NCBI GenBank assembly: GCA_937879965.1
Contig: CALFMP010000026.1
Coordinates: 62,001-126,000, forward strand
Source of the DNA: QKMZ01 sp012965515
GTDB lineage: Bacteria; Cyanobacteriota; Vampirovibrionia; Obscuribacterales; Obscuribacteraceae
Reading direction: 5' to 3'
DNA length: 64,000 bases
The translations under genes were made by a program, and so were the position numbers. Within the stretch, counting starts at the first letter, position 1. Each line of letters starts with the position of its first letter. The notes below the pieces were generated by a model, which saw only the letters and a program-made list of their open reading frames with translations, was not told the origin of the DNA and did no database searches. Below are positions 9,149-16,636 of the stretch, in pieces.

Positions 9149-9190
9149 TATAATGGAATTTCCGACCAGTTTTGCTGGTCGGTTTGTCTG
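9149..9190 (+). promoter_or_regulatory. TATAAT box followed by a 5' stem-loop upstream of serS
   Basis: A perfect TATAAT lies at 9149-9154; no good -35 hexamer stands at normal spacing. About 7 nt downstream a perfect 8-bp stem begins, CCGACCAG (9162-9169) and CTGGTCGG (9175-9182), then TTTGTCTGTT. If transcription starts near 9161, the serS mRNA would begin with this hairpin. It could stabilise the mRNA or act as a weak attenuator. I see no T-box specifier or antiterminator. Confidence 0.35.
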
Positions 9191-9280
9191 TTCACGGGGT
9201 TTCGATGAATTCCCCAGTGGAGACGCTCGGAGTCACGGTGAACGGCTATTCACTTAGACGTACATATGGAGAGTACAGTC

Positions 9281-10555
9281 ATGTTAGACCTTAGATTAAT
9301 TAGAGAGGATATGGAGAAAGTAGAGAAAGCTCTCGCTCGCCGGAATGGCGGGTTCTCCACTCGATCTCTTGTCGAGGTCGACGGACAATTTCGCAAGAAG
9401 CTTGCTGAATGGGAAGGTTTGCGCGCTCGCAGCAATCAGATTTCGGGTGAATTCAAAACCGGAAAGGTTGCTAAAGATGACATGGATAAGCTGAAGGCTG
9501 AATCCAAAGAACTCAAGGCAAATCTGGAGAGTCTCGACAAAGAGAAGAGTGAGCTGGAAACAAAGCTTGATGAGCTTTTGCTGGCGATTCCAAATCTGCC
9601 CGATCCGAGTGTTCCGGATGGACACGATGAAACGGGCAATGTTGAGCAAAAGCGCTGGGGAGAAATTCCCAAAATCGCCAATCCAAAAGAACATTGGGAA
9701 TTGGGTACAGCGCTCCGATGCTTCGATTTCGAGCGCGGCGTAAAGCTGGCCGAATCTCGCTTCACGGTGCTCATGGAAATGGGCGCCAAGATGGAACGCG
9801 CATTGATGAATTTCATGCTCGACTTCCATTCCAAGCGCGGATATGGCGAAGTGTTTCCTCCTATTCTCGTCAATCGCACTTGCATGCAAGGCACCGGACA
9901 ATTGCCGAAATTCGAAGGTGACTTCTATAAATGCGCTGATGATGAGCTTTATCTTGTTCCGACATCGGAAGTTTCTGTGACGAATCTCTATCGCGATGAG
10001 GTGATCGACGAAGCAGATTTGCCGATCTATCACACTGCTTATTCGCCAAACTTCAGGCGTGAAGCGGGAAGCGCAGGTAAAGATACGCGCGGCTACATCC
10101 GCCAGCATCAGTTCAACAAAGTTGAGCTGGTCAAATTCTGCTTGCCGGAAAAGTCGGAAGAAGAGCATGAAAAGCTGACTTTGGATGCAGAAGCGATTCT
10201 GGAAGCATTGCAACTTCCATATCGTCGCATGCTGCTTTGTGCAGGCGATATGGGCTTCTCTGCGAAGAAATGCTTTGACCTCGAAGTCTGGTTCCCCGGA
10301 CAAGATAAGTATCGGGAAATCAGTTCGTGCAGTAATTTTGGTGATTTCCAAGCGCGTCGAACGAATTTGCGTTATCGTCCGGCCGATGGTGGAAAGCCGC
10401 GTTACATGCACACTTTGAACGGCTCTGGTTTGGCAATCGGGCGTACTTTGGCTGCAATTTTGGAAAACTTCCAGCAGCCCGACGGCTCGGTTATCATTCC
10501 CAAAGTGCTCAGTCCCTACTTGCATGGGCTGGAAGTACTTGAGCCAAAGCGCTAA
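9281..10555 (+). CDS. serS: Seryl-tRNA synthetase
   Basis: Charges tRNA-Ser with serine in the cytoplasm. The N-terminal coiled-coil tRNA-binding arm spans roughly residues 30-100 (alternating Lys/Glu/Leu). The class II catalytic core follows: motif 1 around VNRTCMQGTGQLPKF, motif 2 in NFRREAGSAGKDTRGYIRQHQF and motif 3 in LNGSGLAIGRTLAAILEN. The ATG at 9281 (MLDLRLIRED) matches the usual SerRS N-terminus and has GGAG upstream; an in-frame ATG at 9266 would add five residues. Length (424) is normal. The next gene starts inside its 3' end. Confidence 0.96.
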   Translation: MLDLRLIREDMEKVEKALARRNGGFSTRSLVEVDGQFRKKLAEWEGLRARSNQISGEFKTGKVAKDDMDKLKAESKELKANLESLDKEKSELETKLDELLLAIPNLPDPSVPDGHDETGNVEQKRWGEIPKIANPKEHWELGTALRCFDFERGVKLAESRFTVLMEMGAKMERALMNFMLDFHSKRGYGEVFPPILVNRTCMQGTGQLPKFEGDFYKCADDELYLVPTSEVSVTNLYRDEVIDEADLPIYHTAYSPNFRREAGSAGKDTRGYIRQHQFNKVELVKFCLPEKSEEEHEKLTLDAEAILEALQLPYRRMLLCAGDMGFSAKKCFDLEVWFPGQDKYREISSCSNFGDFQARRTNLRYRPADGGKPRYMHTLNGSGLAIGRTLAAILENFQQPDGSVIIPKVLSPYLHGLEVLEPKR

Positions 10556-11324
10556 CACAGAAATAAACGTCGACGACGAGTTCGGTCTGATCCAGCCCGG
10601 CCGGGCGCATTTCCGCCTGGTCGGCTGGTTCTGTGTCGCTTCTGCAATCGTTAGCGTTTTCGCATTGCTTATGTCACTACAGGTGGTGCGGGTCGGCGAC
10701 CTGCTTGCTTTCTCACCCGTAAAACTAATGCGTTTTGTCGCGGATCATCAGTTGATCTGGCGACTCTCCTGTTTGCTCAATGCCCTCTCTTCGATTTCGA
10801 AAGTGCTGGTTTTCTTGATGCTCAACGTGATCGTGGATAGGCGGGCGCGTTTACTAACCAGAATCGGATTGATCCTTTCAATCATTGGCGTCGCTGTGGA
10901 TTTGAACGCCCAGGTTTCTTTGCTGGTTGTTTTGTCAGACCTGGCGGTTCAGCTGAAACTGAATTCCAGTTATCTGAAGCAGGATCTTCTTCAGCACTCT
11001 TGGATAATTATCAATCAAGCATTGGGTCAGCTCATTCTAGTTTCCAACCTTATGTATTCGTTTGGCGGGCTCACATCAACAATCGGTTTGTTGATGACGA
11101 AGTCCCTACCCAAATGGCTTTTTTGGATTGGCATGCCGGTTTGGTTGTTGAGCTTCTCAGGCACCTTCGTTTCATTTTTTGGACAGCTCTATTTGTCTAT
11201 ATCTTTGCTCTTGGGCTTCTCGCTCGGTTTTCTGGTCTGGGTGGTGGTTTTAGCGATCGTGCTTGATTTGCGGGCCCGGCCGGAACCTGCACATGCAACC
11301 AGCCAATTGGCTGAATTTCATTAA
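10524..11324 (+). CDS. Six-helix membrane protein of unknown function
   Basis: 266 residues, starting at an ATG 32 bp inside serS in another frame. After a short hydrophilic N-terminus there are about six hydrophobic segments (near residues 31-55, 72-97, 105-128, 155-185, 192-215 and 220-250) with few charges between them. The C-terminal tail is polar. No family motif recognised. The overlap suggests translational coupling to serS; the start is uncertain because no obvious Shine-Dalgarno is present. Confidence 0.6.
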   Translation: MGWKYLSQSANTEINVDDEFGLIQPGRAHFRLVGWFCVASAIVSVFALLMSLQVVRVGDLLAFSPVKLMRFVADHQLIWRLSCLLNALSSISKVLVFLMLNVIVDRRARLLTRIGLILSIIGVAVDLNAQVSLLVVLSDLAVQLKLNSSYLKQDLLQHSWIIINQALGQLILVSNLMYSFGGLTSTIGLLMTKSLPKWLFWIGMPVWLLSFSGTFVSFFGQLYLSISLLLGFSLGFLVWVVVLAIVLDLRARPEPAHATSQLAEFH

Positions 11325-11498
11325 ATTGGCTGGATTGTCGCGCCAGCCAATGTGATATATCCTTTTAGTAGGCGAGTGGTGGGGCGCGCCAATATTAGGG
11401 CGCTGTAATCATCGGCTCGGGTATTTGGCTGAAAGCCATTAGTTGAATTGGCTGGGTTGGTCGGCTCAAAACTGAGGTTTCTCTCATGAATTGGCTGG
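11300..11498. promoter_or_regulatory. Cluster of ATTGGCTGG motifs before the MocR/PdxR-type gene
   Basis: The 9-mer ATTGGCTGG or its complement occurs at 11325-11333, 11343-11351 (inverted, forming a 9-bp stem with the previous copy), 11447-11455 and 11490-11498 (inside codons 2-5 of the regulator gene). The palindrome CAGCCAATTGGCTG lies at 11300-11313 and a near copy at about 11423. One more exact copy lies at 13351-13359, just before the pdxS ribosome-binding site. This distribution fits an operator for the regulator encoded here; that role is inferred. Confidence 0.5.
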
Positions 11499-13138
11499 AC
11501 ATTGTATCGCTAGAAGGAAGCTCTGATGACTCTCCGAAACGGGGAGACCATCTCTACCTTCAAATAGTTCGCTCTATAAAGGATGCAATCCGCTCCGGGA
11601 AGTTACCGCTCGACTCTCGGCTGCCTACCAATCGTGAACTCGCCTCGCTGCTGAATATAGATAGATCGACCGTGTCGCGCGCGTATTTGGAACTGAGTGA
11701 AGTTGGCTTAATCGAAAGCCACGTCGGCCGCGGAACTTACGTCAAATCTTTAGTCGAGTTGCCAAAGAGTGGAGCAGAGGTTGCTGGTTCAGTAGCTTCT
11801 GGCGTTTCGGGTACCGGTGTGACAAACCCGCACAGACCGTTGGTTTGGGCTGAAAAATTCTCCCGCGCCAGCCAAACGGTGGACTCTATAGTTTCGCGTC
11901 AGGCGCCTGCTTCCGGATTGCAGGACGAGACTATTTCCTTCGGCGGCGGCATACCCACTGAAGAGTTTTATCCCAGCTCGCACTTCCAACGCATTGTTTC
12001 CGAAATGGTTGGCCAGGGCGATGTCGATCGCATGTTTGCATACAGCCCGGCAGAAGGCGACGCCGAGCTGCGCAATGAAGTCATTACCTATCTTGCTGAA
12101 CAGTCTATGCAAGTCTTGCATGACGAACTTCTGATTGTTAGCGGCTCTCAGCAGGGTATCGATCTGGTTTCGTCTGCGCTTGTCGATGAAGACGATGTTG
12201 TGATTATTGAAGATCCCAGCTATTTCTGGGCTATCTGCAATTTCCGCGCCCGCCACGCCCGCCTGATCGGCGTGCCTGTCGATGAAGAAGGCATGCGCAT
12301 GGATGTTTTGGAAACTGTTCTCAAACGCCAGAAGGCCAAACTTATATATGTAATGCCGGCTTTCCAAAACCCCACGGGTGCAACGATGTCGCAAGCGCGA
12401 CGCAATCAATTGTTGGCACTGGCGCGCGAATATCAAGTGCCGATCTTGGAAGACAACTTTGTAGGCGAACTGGTTTATGACGGCGAGCGTCGCAAGCCGC
12501 TTAGAGCCGAGCCCGGAGCGCAAGATATTGTCATTCATCAGGGTACTTTCTCCAAGGCGCTATGCCCTGGATTGCGGCTGGGTTGGCTCGTCGCGCCGCG
12601 AGAAGTGATGACAAGACTGCGGGCGGCGAAGCGCTCCAGCGACCTGACTACCAACTCAATGGCGCAGGTTGTGCTGTGCAAATACTTGCAAGAGGGTTTG
12701 TACAAAGATCACCTTGAGCACGTAAGAACCGCCTACAACCAGCGTCTTCAAGCGTTAGTCGAAGCCCTGGAGAAACACATTTCTCCAATCACATTCAACT
12801 CGGAAGGGCGCCACCGCGGACCTCAACGCCTGACATGGACGGTGCCGAAGGGCGGGTTATTTGTTTGGGCGAAGCTGCCGGCGCGGCTTTCGGCTCGTGA
12901 GTTTCTAAACTACGCAGAGCGAGAGGGCGTGACCTTCTCTCCCGGAGAACTGTTTTTTGTTGGCGCAGATCAGCCTGAGTATTTGCGTCTGTGCTTTATC
13001 CAAACGGATGAGGACACGATTAGAGAAGGAGTAAAACGTCTGTCGAAGGCGCTTTCAGCCTTTTTTGCCGATGTTTCGCGGGCGCGCTCGAAAGAGAGTG
13101 CCTGGAGTAAGAGAGGTAGTGAAAGAGTACTGATTTAA
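11486..13138 (+). CDS. pdxR: MocR/PdxR-type GntR-family regulator with aminotransferase domain
   Basis: 550 residues. An N-terminal winged helix of the GntR type (about 22-88, LPTNRELASLLNIDRSTVSRAY as the recognition region) is joined by a ~70-residue linker to a fold-type I aminotransferase-like domain. That domain keeps the NPTG substrate loop (QNPTGATMS) and the PLP lysine in TFSKALCPGLRLGW (Lys357). MocR proteins sense PLP, and those next to pdxST act as PdxR, controlling vitamin B6 synthesis. pdxS and pdxT follow on the same strand. The symbol rests on this context; other MocR types cannot be excluded. Confidence 0.85.
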   Translation: MNWLDIVSLEGSSDDSPKRGDHLYLQIVRSIKDAIRSGKLPLDSRLPTNRELASLLNIDRSTVSRAYLELSEVGLIESHVGRGTYVKSLVELPKSGAEVAGSVASGVSGTGVTNPHRPLVWAEKFSRASQTVDSIVSRQAPASGLQDETISFGGGIPTEEFYPSSHFQRIVSEMVGQGDVDRMFAYSPAEGDAELRNEVITYLAEQSMQVLHDELLIVSGSQQGIDLVSSALVDEDDVVIIEDPSYFWAICNFRARHARLIGVPVDEEGMRMDVLETVLKRQKAKLIYVMPAFQNPTGATMSQARRNQLLALAREYQVPILEDNFVGELVYDGERRKPLRAEPGAQDIVIHQGTFSKALCPGLRLGWLVAPREVMTRLRAAKRSSDLTTNSMAQVVLCKYLQEGLYKDHLEHVRTAYNQRLQALVEALEKHISPITFNSEGRHRGPQRLTWTVPKGGLFVWAKLPARLSAREFLNYAEREGVTFSPGELFFVGADQPEYLRLCFIQTDEDTIREGVKRLSKALSAFFADVSRARSKESAWSKRGSERVLI

Positions 13139-13140
13139 CT

Positions 13141-13185
13141 GTAGGGTCGACGCCATGCGTCGGGCGGCAAGAATGCCGCCCCTAC
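13141..13185. repeat. Composite palindromic repeat upstream of pdxS
   Basis: A GTAGGGTCGACGCCATGCGTCG half is joined directly to a GGGCGGCAAGAATGCCGCC unit ending CCCCTAC. The same composite, with the following GCGAAGAG-GGTGAAGA-TTCAA sequence, recurs at 14359-14430 between pdxS and pdxT, so a block of about 75 bp is duplicated. Confidence 0.8.
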
Positions 13186-13201
13186 GGCGAAGAGAGGTGA
13201 A

Positions 13202-13311
13202 GAATTCAATTTCCTCGGAGACCCGGTTCGCCGGTATCAGAAGTAAGTAACGGAGGTAAAGAATCCAATCTCCCAGGAAAGCCGGTTCGCCGGCATCAAA
13301 AGTAAGTGACG
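13202..13311. repeat. Two direct 51-bp repeats upstream of pdxS
   Basis: Copies at 13202-13252 and 13261-13311 differ at about ten positions and are 59 bp apart start to start. Each holds the inverted repeat CCGG-TTCG-CCGG and ends AAGTAAGTnACG. They lie between the regulator gene and the pdxS start. PdxR proteins elsewhere bind paired direct repeats upstream of pdxS, so an operator role is possible; a mobile-repeat origin is equally possible. Confidence 0.6.
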
Positions 13312-13350
13312 CGGATCTTGTGATACCGCATTTGGTGAGTAAGTAAAGTG

Positions 13351-13369
13351 CCAGCCAATAGGCAGGAGG
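13351..13369 (+). promoter_or_regulatory. ATTGGCTGG-type box abutting the pdxS ribosome-binding site
   Basis: CCAGCCAAT at 13351-13359 is the complement of the motif repeated before the regulator gene. It is followed at 13365-13369 by the Shine-Dalgarno GGAGG, 5 nt before the ATG at 13375. This Shine-Dalgarno decides the pdxS start over the upstream ATG at 13348. Confidence 0.5.
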
Positions 13370-13374
13370 AAAAA

Positions 13375-14292
13375 ATGGCAGTCGAAACTAAAGAGAAGAA
13401 GGGCAGTGGCGTTCGTACCGGTAGTGACAAGGTAAAGAAGGCGTTGCCGGCTATGCTCAAGGGTGGAGTCATTATGGACGTCATCAATGCTGAGCAAGCG
13501 AAGATTGCCGAAGCAGCAGGTGCAGTCGCGGTTATGGCACTCGAGCGCGTTCCCGCTGACATTCGCGCAGAAGGCGGCGTTTCCCGTATGAGCGACCCTG
13601 AGCTGGTTTCCAAAATCATTGAATCAGTAAGTATTCCAGTAATGGCGAAAGCCCGCATCGGTCATTTCGTTGAAGCGCAAATCCTGCAATCACTGGGCGT
13701 TGACTGCATCGACGAAAGTGAAGTGCTGACGCCTGCTGACGAGGAATATCACATCGACAAATCGAAGTTCGAGATTCCTTTTGTATGCGGCGCAAGAAAC
13801 CTCGGCGAGGCGCTGAGACGCATCGGCGAAGGGGCCGCAATGATCCGCACGAAGGGCGAAGCGGGCACTGGTGACGTTGTTGAAGCCGTTCGTCACGCAC
13901 GCAAGATTCTTGGTGAAATTCGCGCACTGAGCATTATGCCTAGAGAAGAGCTGATGACCTATGCCAAGCAAATTGGCGCTCCGTTCGAGCTCGTCTTGAA
14001 AGTTGCAGAAGAAGGCAAACTGCCAGTCGTCAACTTCGCAGCAGGCGGCATTGCAACTCCTGCCGACGCAGCTTTGATGATGCAAATCGGTGTCGAAGGC
14101 GTATTCGTCGGCTCCGGAATCTTCAAGTCGGGCAATCCCGAGAAGCGTGCCCTGGCTATCGTTAAGGCGACTACCTTCTACCAAGACCCTGAAGTGTTGG
14201 CTGAAGTGAGCCGCAACTTGGGCGAACCGATGGTCGGAAGAACCGCAGCCAGCTTGGCCGCAACCGAAACACTGGCCACCCGCGGCTGGTAA
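13375..14292 (+). CDS. pdxS: Pyridoxal 5'-phosphate synthase, synthase subunit PdxS
   Basis: With PdxT it forms the deoxyxylulose-5-phosphate-independent PLP synthase, which builds PLP from ribose 5-phosphate, glyceraldehyde 3-phosphate and ammonia. The protein (305 residues) is a TIM barrel with family segments GGVIMDVINAEQAKIAE, ALERVPADIRAEGGVSRM, MAKARIGHFVEAQ, DESEVLTPADEEYHI, MIRTKGEAGTGD and a C-terminal FVGSGIFKS phosphate loop. The start is set by GGAGG 5 nt upstream. pdxT follows 231 bp later; that gap is filled with palindromic repeats. Confidence 0.97.
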   Translation: MAVETKEKKGSGVRTGSDKVKKALPAMLKGGVIMDVINAEQAKIAEAAGAVAVMALERVPADIRAEGGVSRMSDPELVSKIIESVSIPVMAKARIGHFVEAQILQSLGVDCIDESEVLTPADEEYHIDKSKFEIPFVCGARNLGEALRRIGEGAAMIRTKGEAGTGDVVEAVRHARKILGEIRALSIMPREELMTYAKQIGAPFELVLKVAEEGKLPVVNFAAGGIATPADAALMMQIGVEGVFVGSGIFKSGNPEKRALAIVKATTFYQDPEVLAEVSRNLGEPMVGRTAASLAATETLATRGW

Positions 14293-14302
14293 GGATAAGC
14301 GT

Positions 14303-14496
14303 GGGGGCGCATTGCATGCGCCCTCATCAGTTCGGTTGGCGCAAGCGCCTTCCAAACTGTAGGGGCGACGCCATGCGTCGCCCGCGCGCGGCAAGAATGC
14401 CGCCCCTACAGCGAAGAGGGGTGAAGAGTTCAAAAGCGTGGGGGCGCATTGCATGCGCCCAAATTGCGAAAGAGGCGCATGCAATGCGCCTGCTAC
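14303..14496. repeat. Dense palindromic repeat array between pdxS and pdxT
   Basis: In order: GGGGGCGCATTGCATGCGCCC at 14303-14324; a small GGCGCAAGCGCC hairpin at 14338-14349; a composite GTAGGGGCGACGCC...CCCCTAC unit at 14359-14409; a second GGGGGCGCATTGCATGCGCCC at 14438-14460; and GGCGCATGCAATGCGCC ending TGCTAC at 14473-14496. Together they fill most of the 231-bp gap and could fold into consecutive hairpins in the pdxST message. Confidence 0.85.
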
Positions 14497-14523
14497 AGAG
14501 AAGGATGTAAGAGGTAACTCACC

Positions 14524-15261
14524 ATGGCATCAACAATCGGAGTACTTTCACTGCAAGGCGACGTTGCCGAACATTGCCGATCTATCGAAGCGCTTGGACG
14601 ACGGGCTATTCAAATTCGCTATGCGCGCCAGATGGACAGCGTTGATGGTTTGATCATTCCAGGCGGCGAGTCGACGACGATTGCAAAACTGACTGCCGAC
14701 AACCCTGACGCCATATTCGATCGCATTCGAGAATTCATCGATGCGGGCAAACCGGTCTACGGAACCTGCATGGGCTCTATCTTTCTTGCCAAGGAGATCG
14801 AAGGCTATGCGCAAGGGCGACTAGCCGCAATGGATATAAAGGTTCGTCGAAATGCGTTTGGTCCGCAGCGCTTCAGTTTCGAAACTCCTCTCAACATCCC
14901 AATCCTGGGAGAAGAGCCCTTAAACGCAATCTTTATAAGAGGTCCGGTAATTCTTTCAGCGGGCAAGGGTGTTGATGTTATGGCGCGTGTTGACGCCAAC
15001 ATCGGACGTTTGGGAAAAACAGCCGGCAGCCTACCTGATGAAGCCGCGCTCTATGACTCGTATATTGTGATGGCGCGACAAAACAACTTGTTGGTATCGT
15101 CTTTCCATCCCGAGTTGACGGACGATCTCCGCGTTCACGACTATTTCGTACGAATGGTTGAAGGTCTTAAGCAGCCGAAAGTTTCCCCAGAGTCGAAAAC
15201 TATTGCGCAACCGAAATCCGCTACCCATCTCGTAAATCCGATGGCAATGGCATCAGTTTAG
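14524..15261 (+). CDS. pdxT: Pyridoxal 5'-phosphate synthase, glutaminase subunit PdxT
   Basis: Hydrolyses glutamine and channels ammonia to PdxS. Class I glutamine amidotransferase fold: IGVLSLQGDV at the N-terminus, IPGGESTT oxyanion region at 45-52, nucleophile Cys82 in GTCMGS (GTCAG is usual), and the His/Glu pair in SFHPEL. A C-terminal tail of about 35 residues goes beyond the usual end of the family. A Shine-Dalgarno-like GAGG lies shortly before the ATG. It is separated from pdxS by repeats. Confidence 0.96.
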   Translation: MASTIGVLSLQGDVAEHCRSIEALGRRAIQIRYARQMDSVDGLIIPGGESTTIAKLTADNPDAIFDRIREFIDAGKPVYGTCMGSIFLAKEIEGYAQGRLAAMDIKVRRNAFGPQRFSFETPLNIPILGEEPLNAIFIRGPVILSAGKGVDVMARVDANIGRLGKTAGSLPDEAALYDSYIVMARQNNLLVSSFHPELTDDLRVHDYFVRMVEGLKQPKVSPESKTIAQPKSATHLVNPMAMASV

Positions 15262-15292
15262 ATGCGCGGTCGGCATTCATGCCTCCCCTCTA

Positions 15293-15344
15293 AAGTAGAG
15301 ATGGGCAAGATGCTTGCGACTCCGAATCTACTTGATTTTTTTTT
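15293..15344 (+). terminator. Possible terminator after pdxT
   Basis: AAGTAGA (15293-15299) pairs with TCTACTT (15327-15333) around an inner CAAG/CTTG hairpin and is followed by a run of nine T (15336-15344). The same bases encode the lysine-rich end of the convergent antitoxin-like gene. Plausible intrinsic terminator; the loop is large. Confidence 0.4.
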
Positions 15345-15618
15345 GAAGATAACTGACCGTTTCTTCCAGAACGCAAAGTCTTTGGACTAAGTCCGGAGCC
15401 TTATCTTCTGCGGCTTGCAGAGTCAGCTTCTCTTGTACCCATTGCCTGAGCAGCTTACCGACCGGCAGTTTTGCTTTGTCGGCAGCTTCTAGGACAGCAA
15501 TCACTGTCTCTGGGTCTGCGCGAAATTGTAGAATTCCTCTTTCTGCTATTCGCTGGCGTGCCTCCTTTTTTAAATCTTGGCGCGCCTTTTTCAGCTCGTC
15601 AGGCGTCAGTTTAGTCAT
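15328..15618 (-). CDS. Small antitoxin-like protein, probable ribbon-helix-helix
   Basis: 96 residues. The N-terminal third is a Lys/Arg/Glu-rich helix; the middle (GILQFRADPETVIAVLEAAD, then LPVGKLLRQWVQEKL) reads as a strand plus two helices of the ribbon-helix-helix type used by BrnA/CopG-like antitoxins. The C-terminus is a short coiled coil. It overlaps the upstream toxin-like gene by 8 bp (15611-15618), typical of a coupled toxin-antitoxin pair with the toxin first. It probably binds the palindrome at 15898-15921; that is inferred. Confidence 0.6.
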   Translation of the reverse strand: MTKLTPDELKKARQDLKKEARQRIAERGILQFRADPETVIAVLEAADKAKLPVGKLLRQWVQEKLTLQAAEDKAPDLVQRLCVLEETVSYLQKKIK

Positions 15619-15883
15619 TTTTCCATTCCTTCTCGAAAAGCTTTCTATACTGCGGTGAAACGTTTTGAGCGTGAAAAACGTAGACCAAATCAGGATTTAG
15701 ATAGCGCAAGCCGATTTCCAGGAGCCTCTCATTGAAAGTGTACCCAACAAGCATTTCGCATGTTTCGTCTTCATCTTCTAGATAGAAGTAGCTAATCATC
15801 GATCCATCAATAACTTCATTTATCATCTCCGGCGTTACACCGTGACGATTCAAACTGCTCCAGTTGTAACCTTGGATCTTCAT
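15611..15883 (-). CDS. Small BrnT-like toxin candidate
   Basis: 90 residues with the layout of BrnT/DUF4258 RNase-fold toxins. An N-terminal HGVTPEMINEVIDG helix precedes three strands (ISYFYLEDEDE, EMLVGYTFNERLLEIGLRYL and LVYVFHAQNVSPQYRKLF); the last normally holds a catalytic Arg and aromatic residues. The ATG at 15883 lies directly downstream of a strong promoter-like and palindromic region, and the antitoxin-like gene overlaps its end. BrnT order (toxin, then antitoxin) fits. Assignment is by pattern only. Confidence 0.6.
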   Translation of the reverse strand: MKIQGYNWSSLNRHGVTPEMINEVIDGSMISYFYLEDEDETCEMLVGYTFNERLLEIGLRYLNPDLVYVFHAQNVSPQYRKLFEKEWKND

Positions 15884-15897
15884 TGAACATACTCAAA

Positions 15898-15938
15898 GTG
15901 TACTACAAAAATGTAGTACACGGTTGTAGTGCGGTCAA
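15898..15938 (-). promoter_or_regulatory. Promoter with overlapping palindromic operator for the toxin-antitoxin pair
   Basis: On the minus strand TTGACC (15938-15933), a 17-bp spacer and TACATT (15915-15910) form a good sigma-70-type promoter. A perfect 9-bp inverted repeat, GTGTACTAC (15898-15906) and GTAGTACAC (15913-15921), covers the -10 box and ends 15 bp before the toxin ATG. Autorepression by the antitoxin at such a site is the rule in these systems. Confidence 0.6.
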
Positions 15939-15946
15939 TCGGTTTT

Positions 15947-16636
15947 TTACCGCCGTCGGGTCAGGTTCATGAACCAGGCTTGCAGGAATGACTCGCGGAT
16001 TGCCAGAAAGACAGGCGTTCGGTTCGTTCCACTTCGGGTTGCGTTGTCGTACAACTGAGTCACCATCTTGGCGTAGGTCAGAATCTCGTTGCCGTATCTG
16101 CGGTTTAGCTCAAAGCCGATTTTTACTTTCGCGTCGTTCTGCGCGTCTTCCAACGTTTTCCCTTGCCCAATAAATGTTTCACTCATCAGCTCTTCAGCCT
16201 GTCGCTGTGCGGTTTTTTCAGCATTGCTGTAAATCTCTTCGTAAATTTGACGGTGTCCATCCTCATGTTCGCGCAGTCTTCGATTGACTGTGTCCGGCAG
16301 CCAGAGTGTGATTGGCAAGTTAAGGCGCACGGAGAGCCGGGTTATCTTGAACGTGTAGGCATAGATATCACCGTTTCGCCGACTGGAGACTGATTGCAGC
16401 CCGATGTCCACGGCATAGTTGTAAGCGCAGTGGGTGGTCGCCGCTTCCCGACCTTTAATAGGAACGTCCGGTCCCGGGTTGGCGTGGTCGAAAGTTTTGG
16501 TTTGGACCACGGGCGCTTCTTTTGTGACAGAAACCGCCTCGGTCGACGCTGCGAAAGCCAATCCCACCGGGCCCAAAAAAGGTGAGCCCAGCAAGGCAGT
16601 CGCAATCAGGGTTTTCAATTTTTGGACAACAATCAT
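15947..16636 (-). CDS. Secreted protein with HExxH metalloprotease-like motif
   Basis: 229 residues. Residues 1-30 are a signal peptide (basic start, hydrophobic core, ending AFAAS). A HEDGH motif at 124-128 lies in a helix LREHEDGHRQIYEE, as in zinc-dependent proteases of the DUF922 type, where the two His bind zinc and the Glu is catalytic. The preceding part (about 66-115) looks like the beta region of that family. The protein is expected outside the cytoplasm. No neighbour suggests a substrate. The start lacks a clear Shine-Dalgarno. Confidence 0.65.
   Translation of the reverse strand: MIVVQKLKTLIATALLGSPFLGPVGLAFAASTEAVSVTKEAPVVQTKTFDHANPGPDVPIKGREAATTHCAYNYAVDIGLQSVSSRRNGDIYAYTFKITRLSVRLNLPITLWLPDTVNRRLREHEDGHRQIYEEIYSNAEKTAQRQAEELMSETFIGQGKTLEDAQNDAKVKIGFELNRRYGNEILTYAKMVTQLYDNATRSGTNRTPVFLAIRESFLQAWFMNLTRRR

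Noticed and set aside
9080..9280. T-box leader for serS
   Set aside because: There is one hairpin, but no T-box sequence, specifier loop or antiterminator pairing.
9296..10558. 420-codon frame on the minus strand opposite serS
   Set aside because: It is antisense to serS, which has all class II synthetase motifs; the reverse frame has His/Phe-rich composition and no family motif.
14303..14496. CRISPR array
   Set aside because: The repeats are palindromes of different types without regular spacers, and no cas gene is present.
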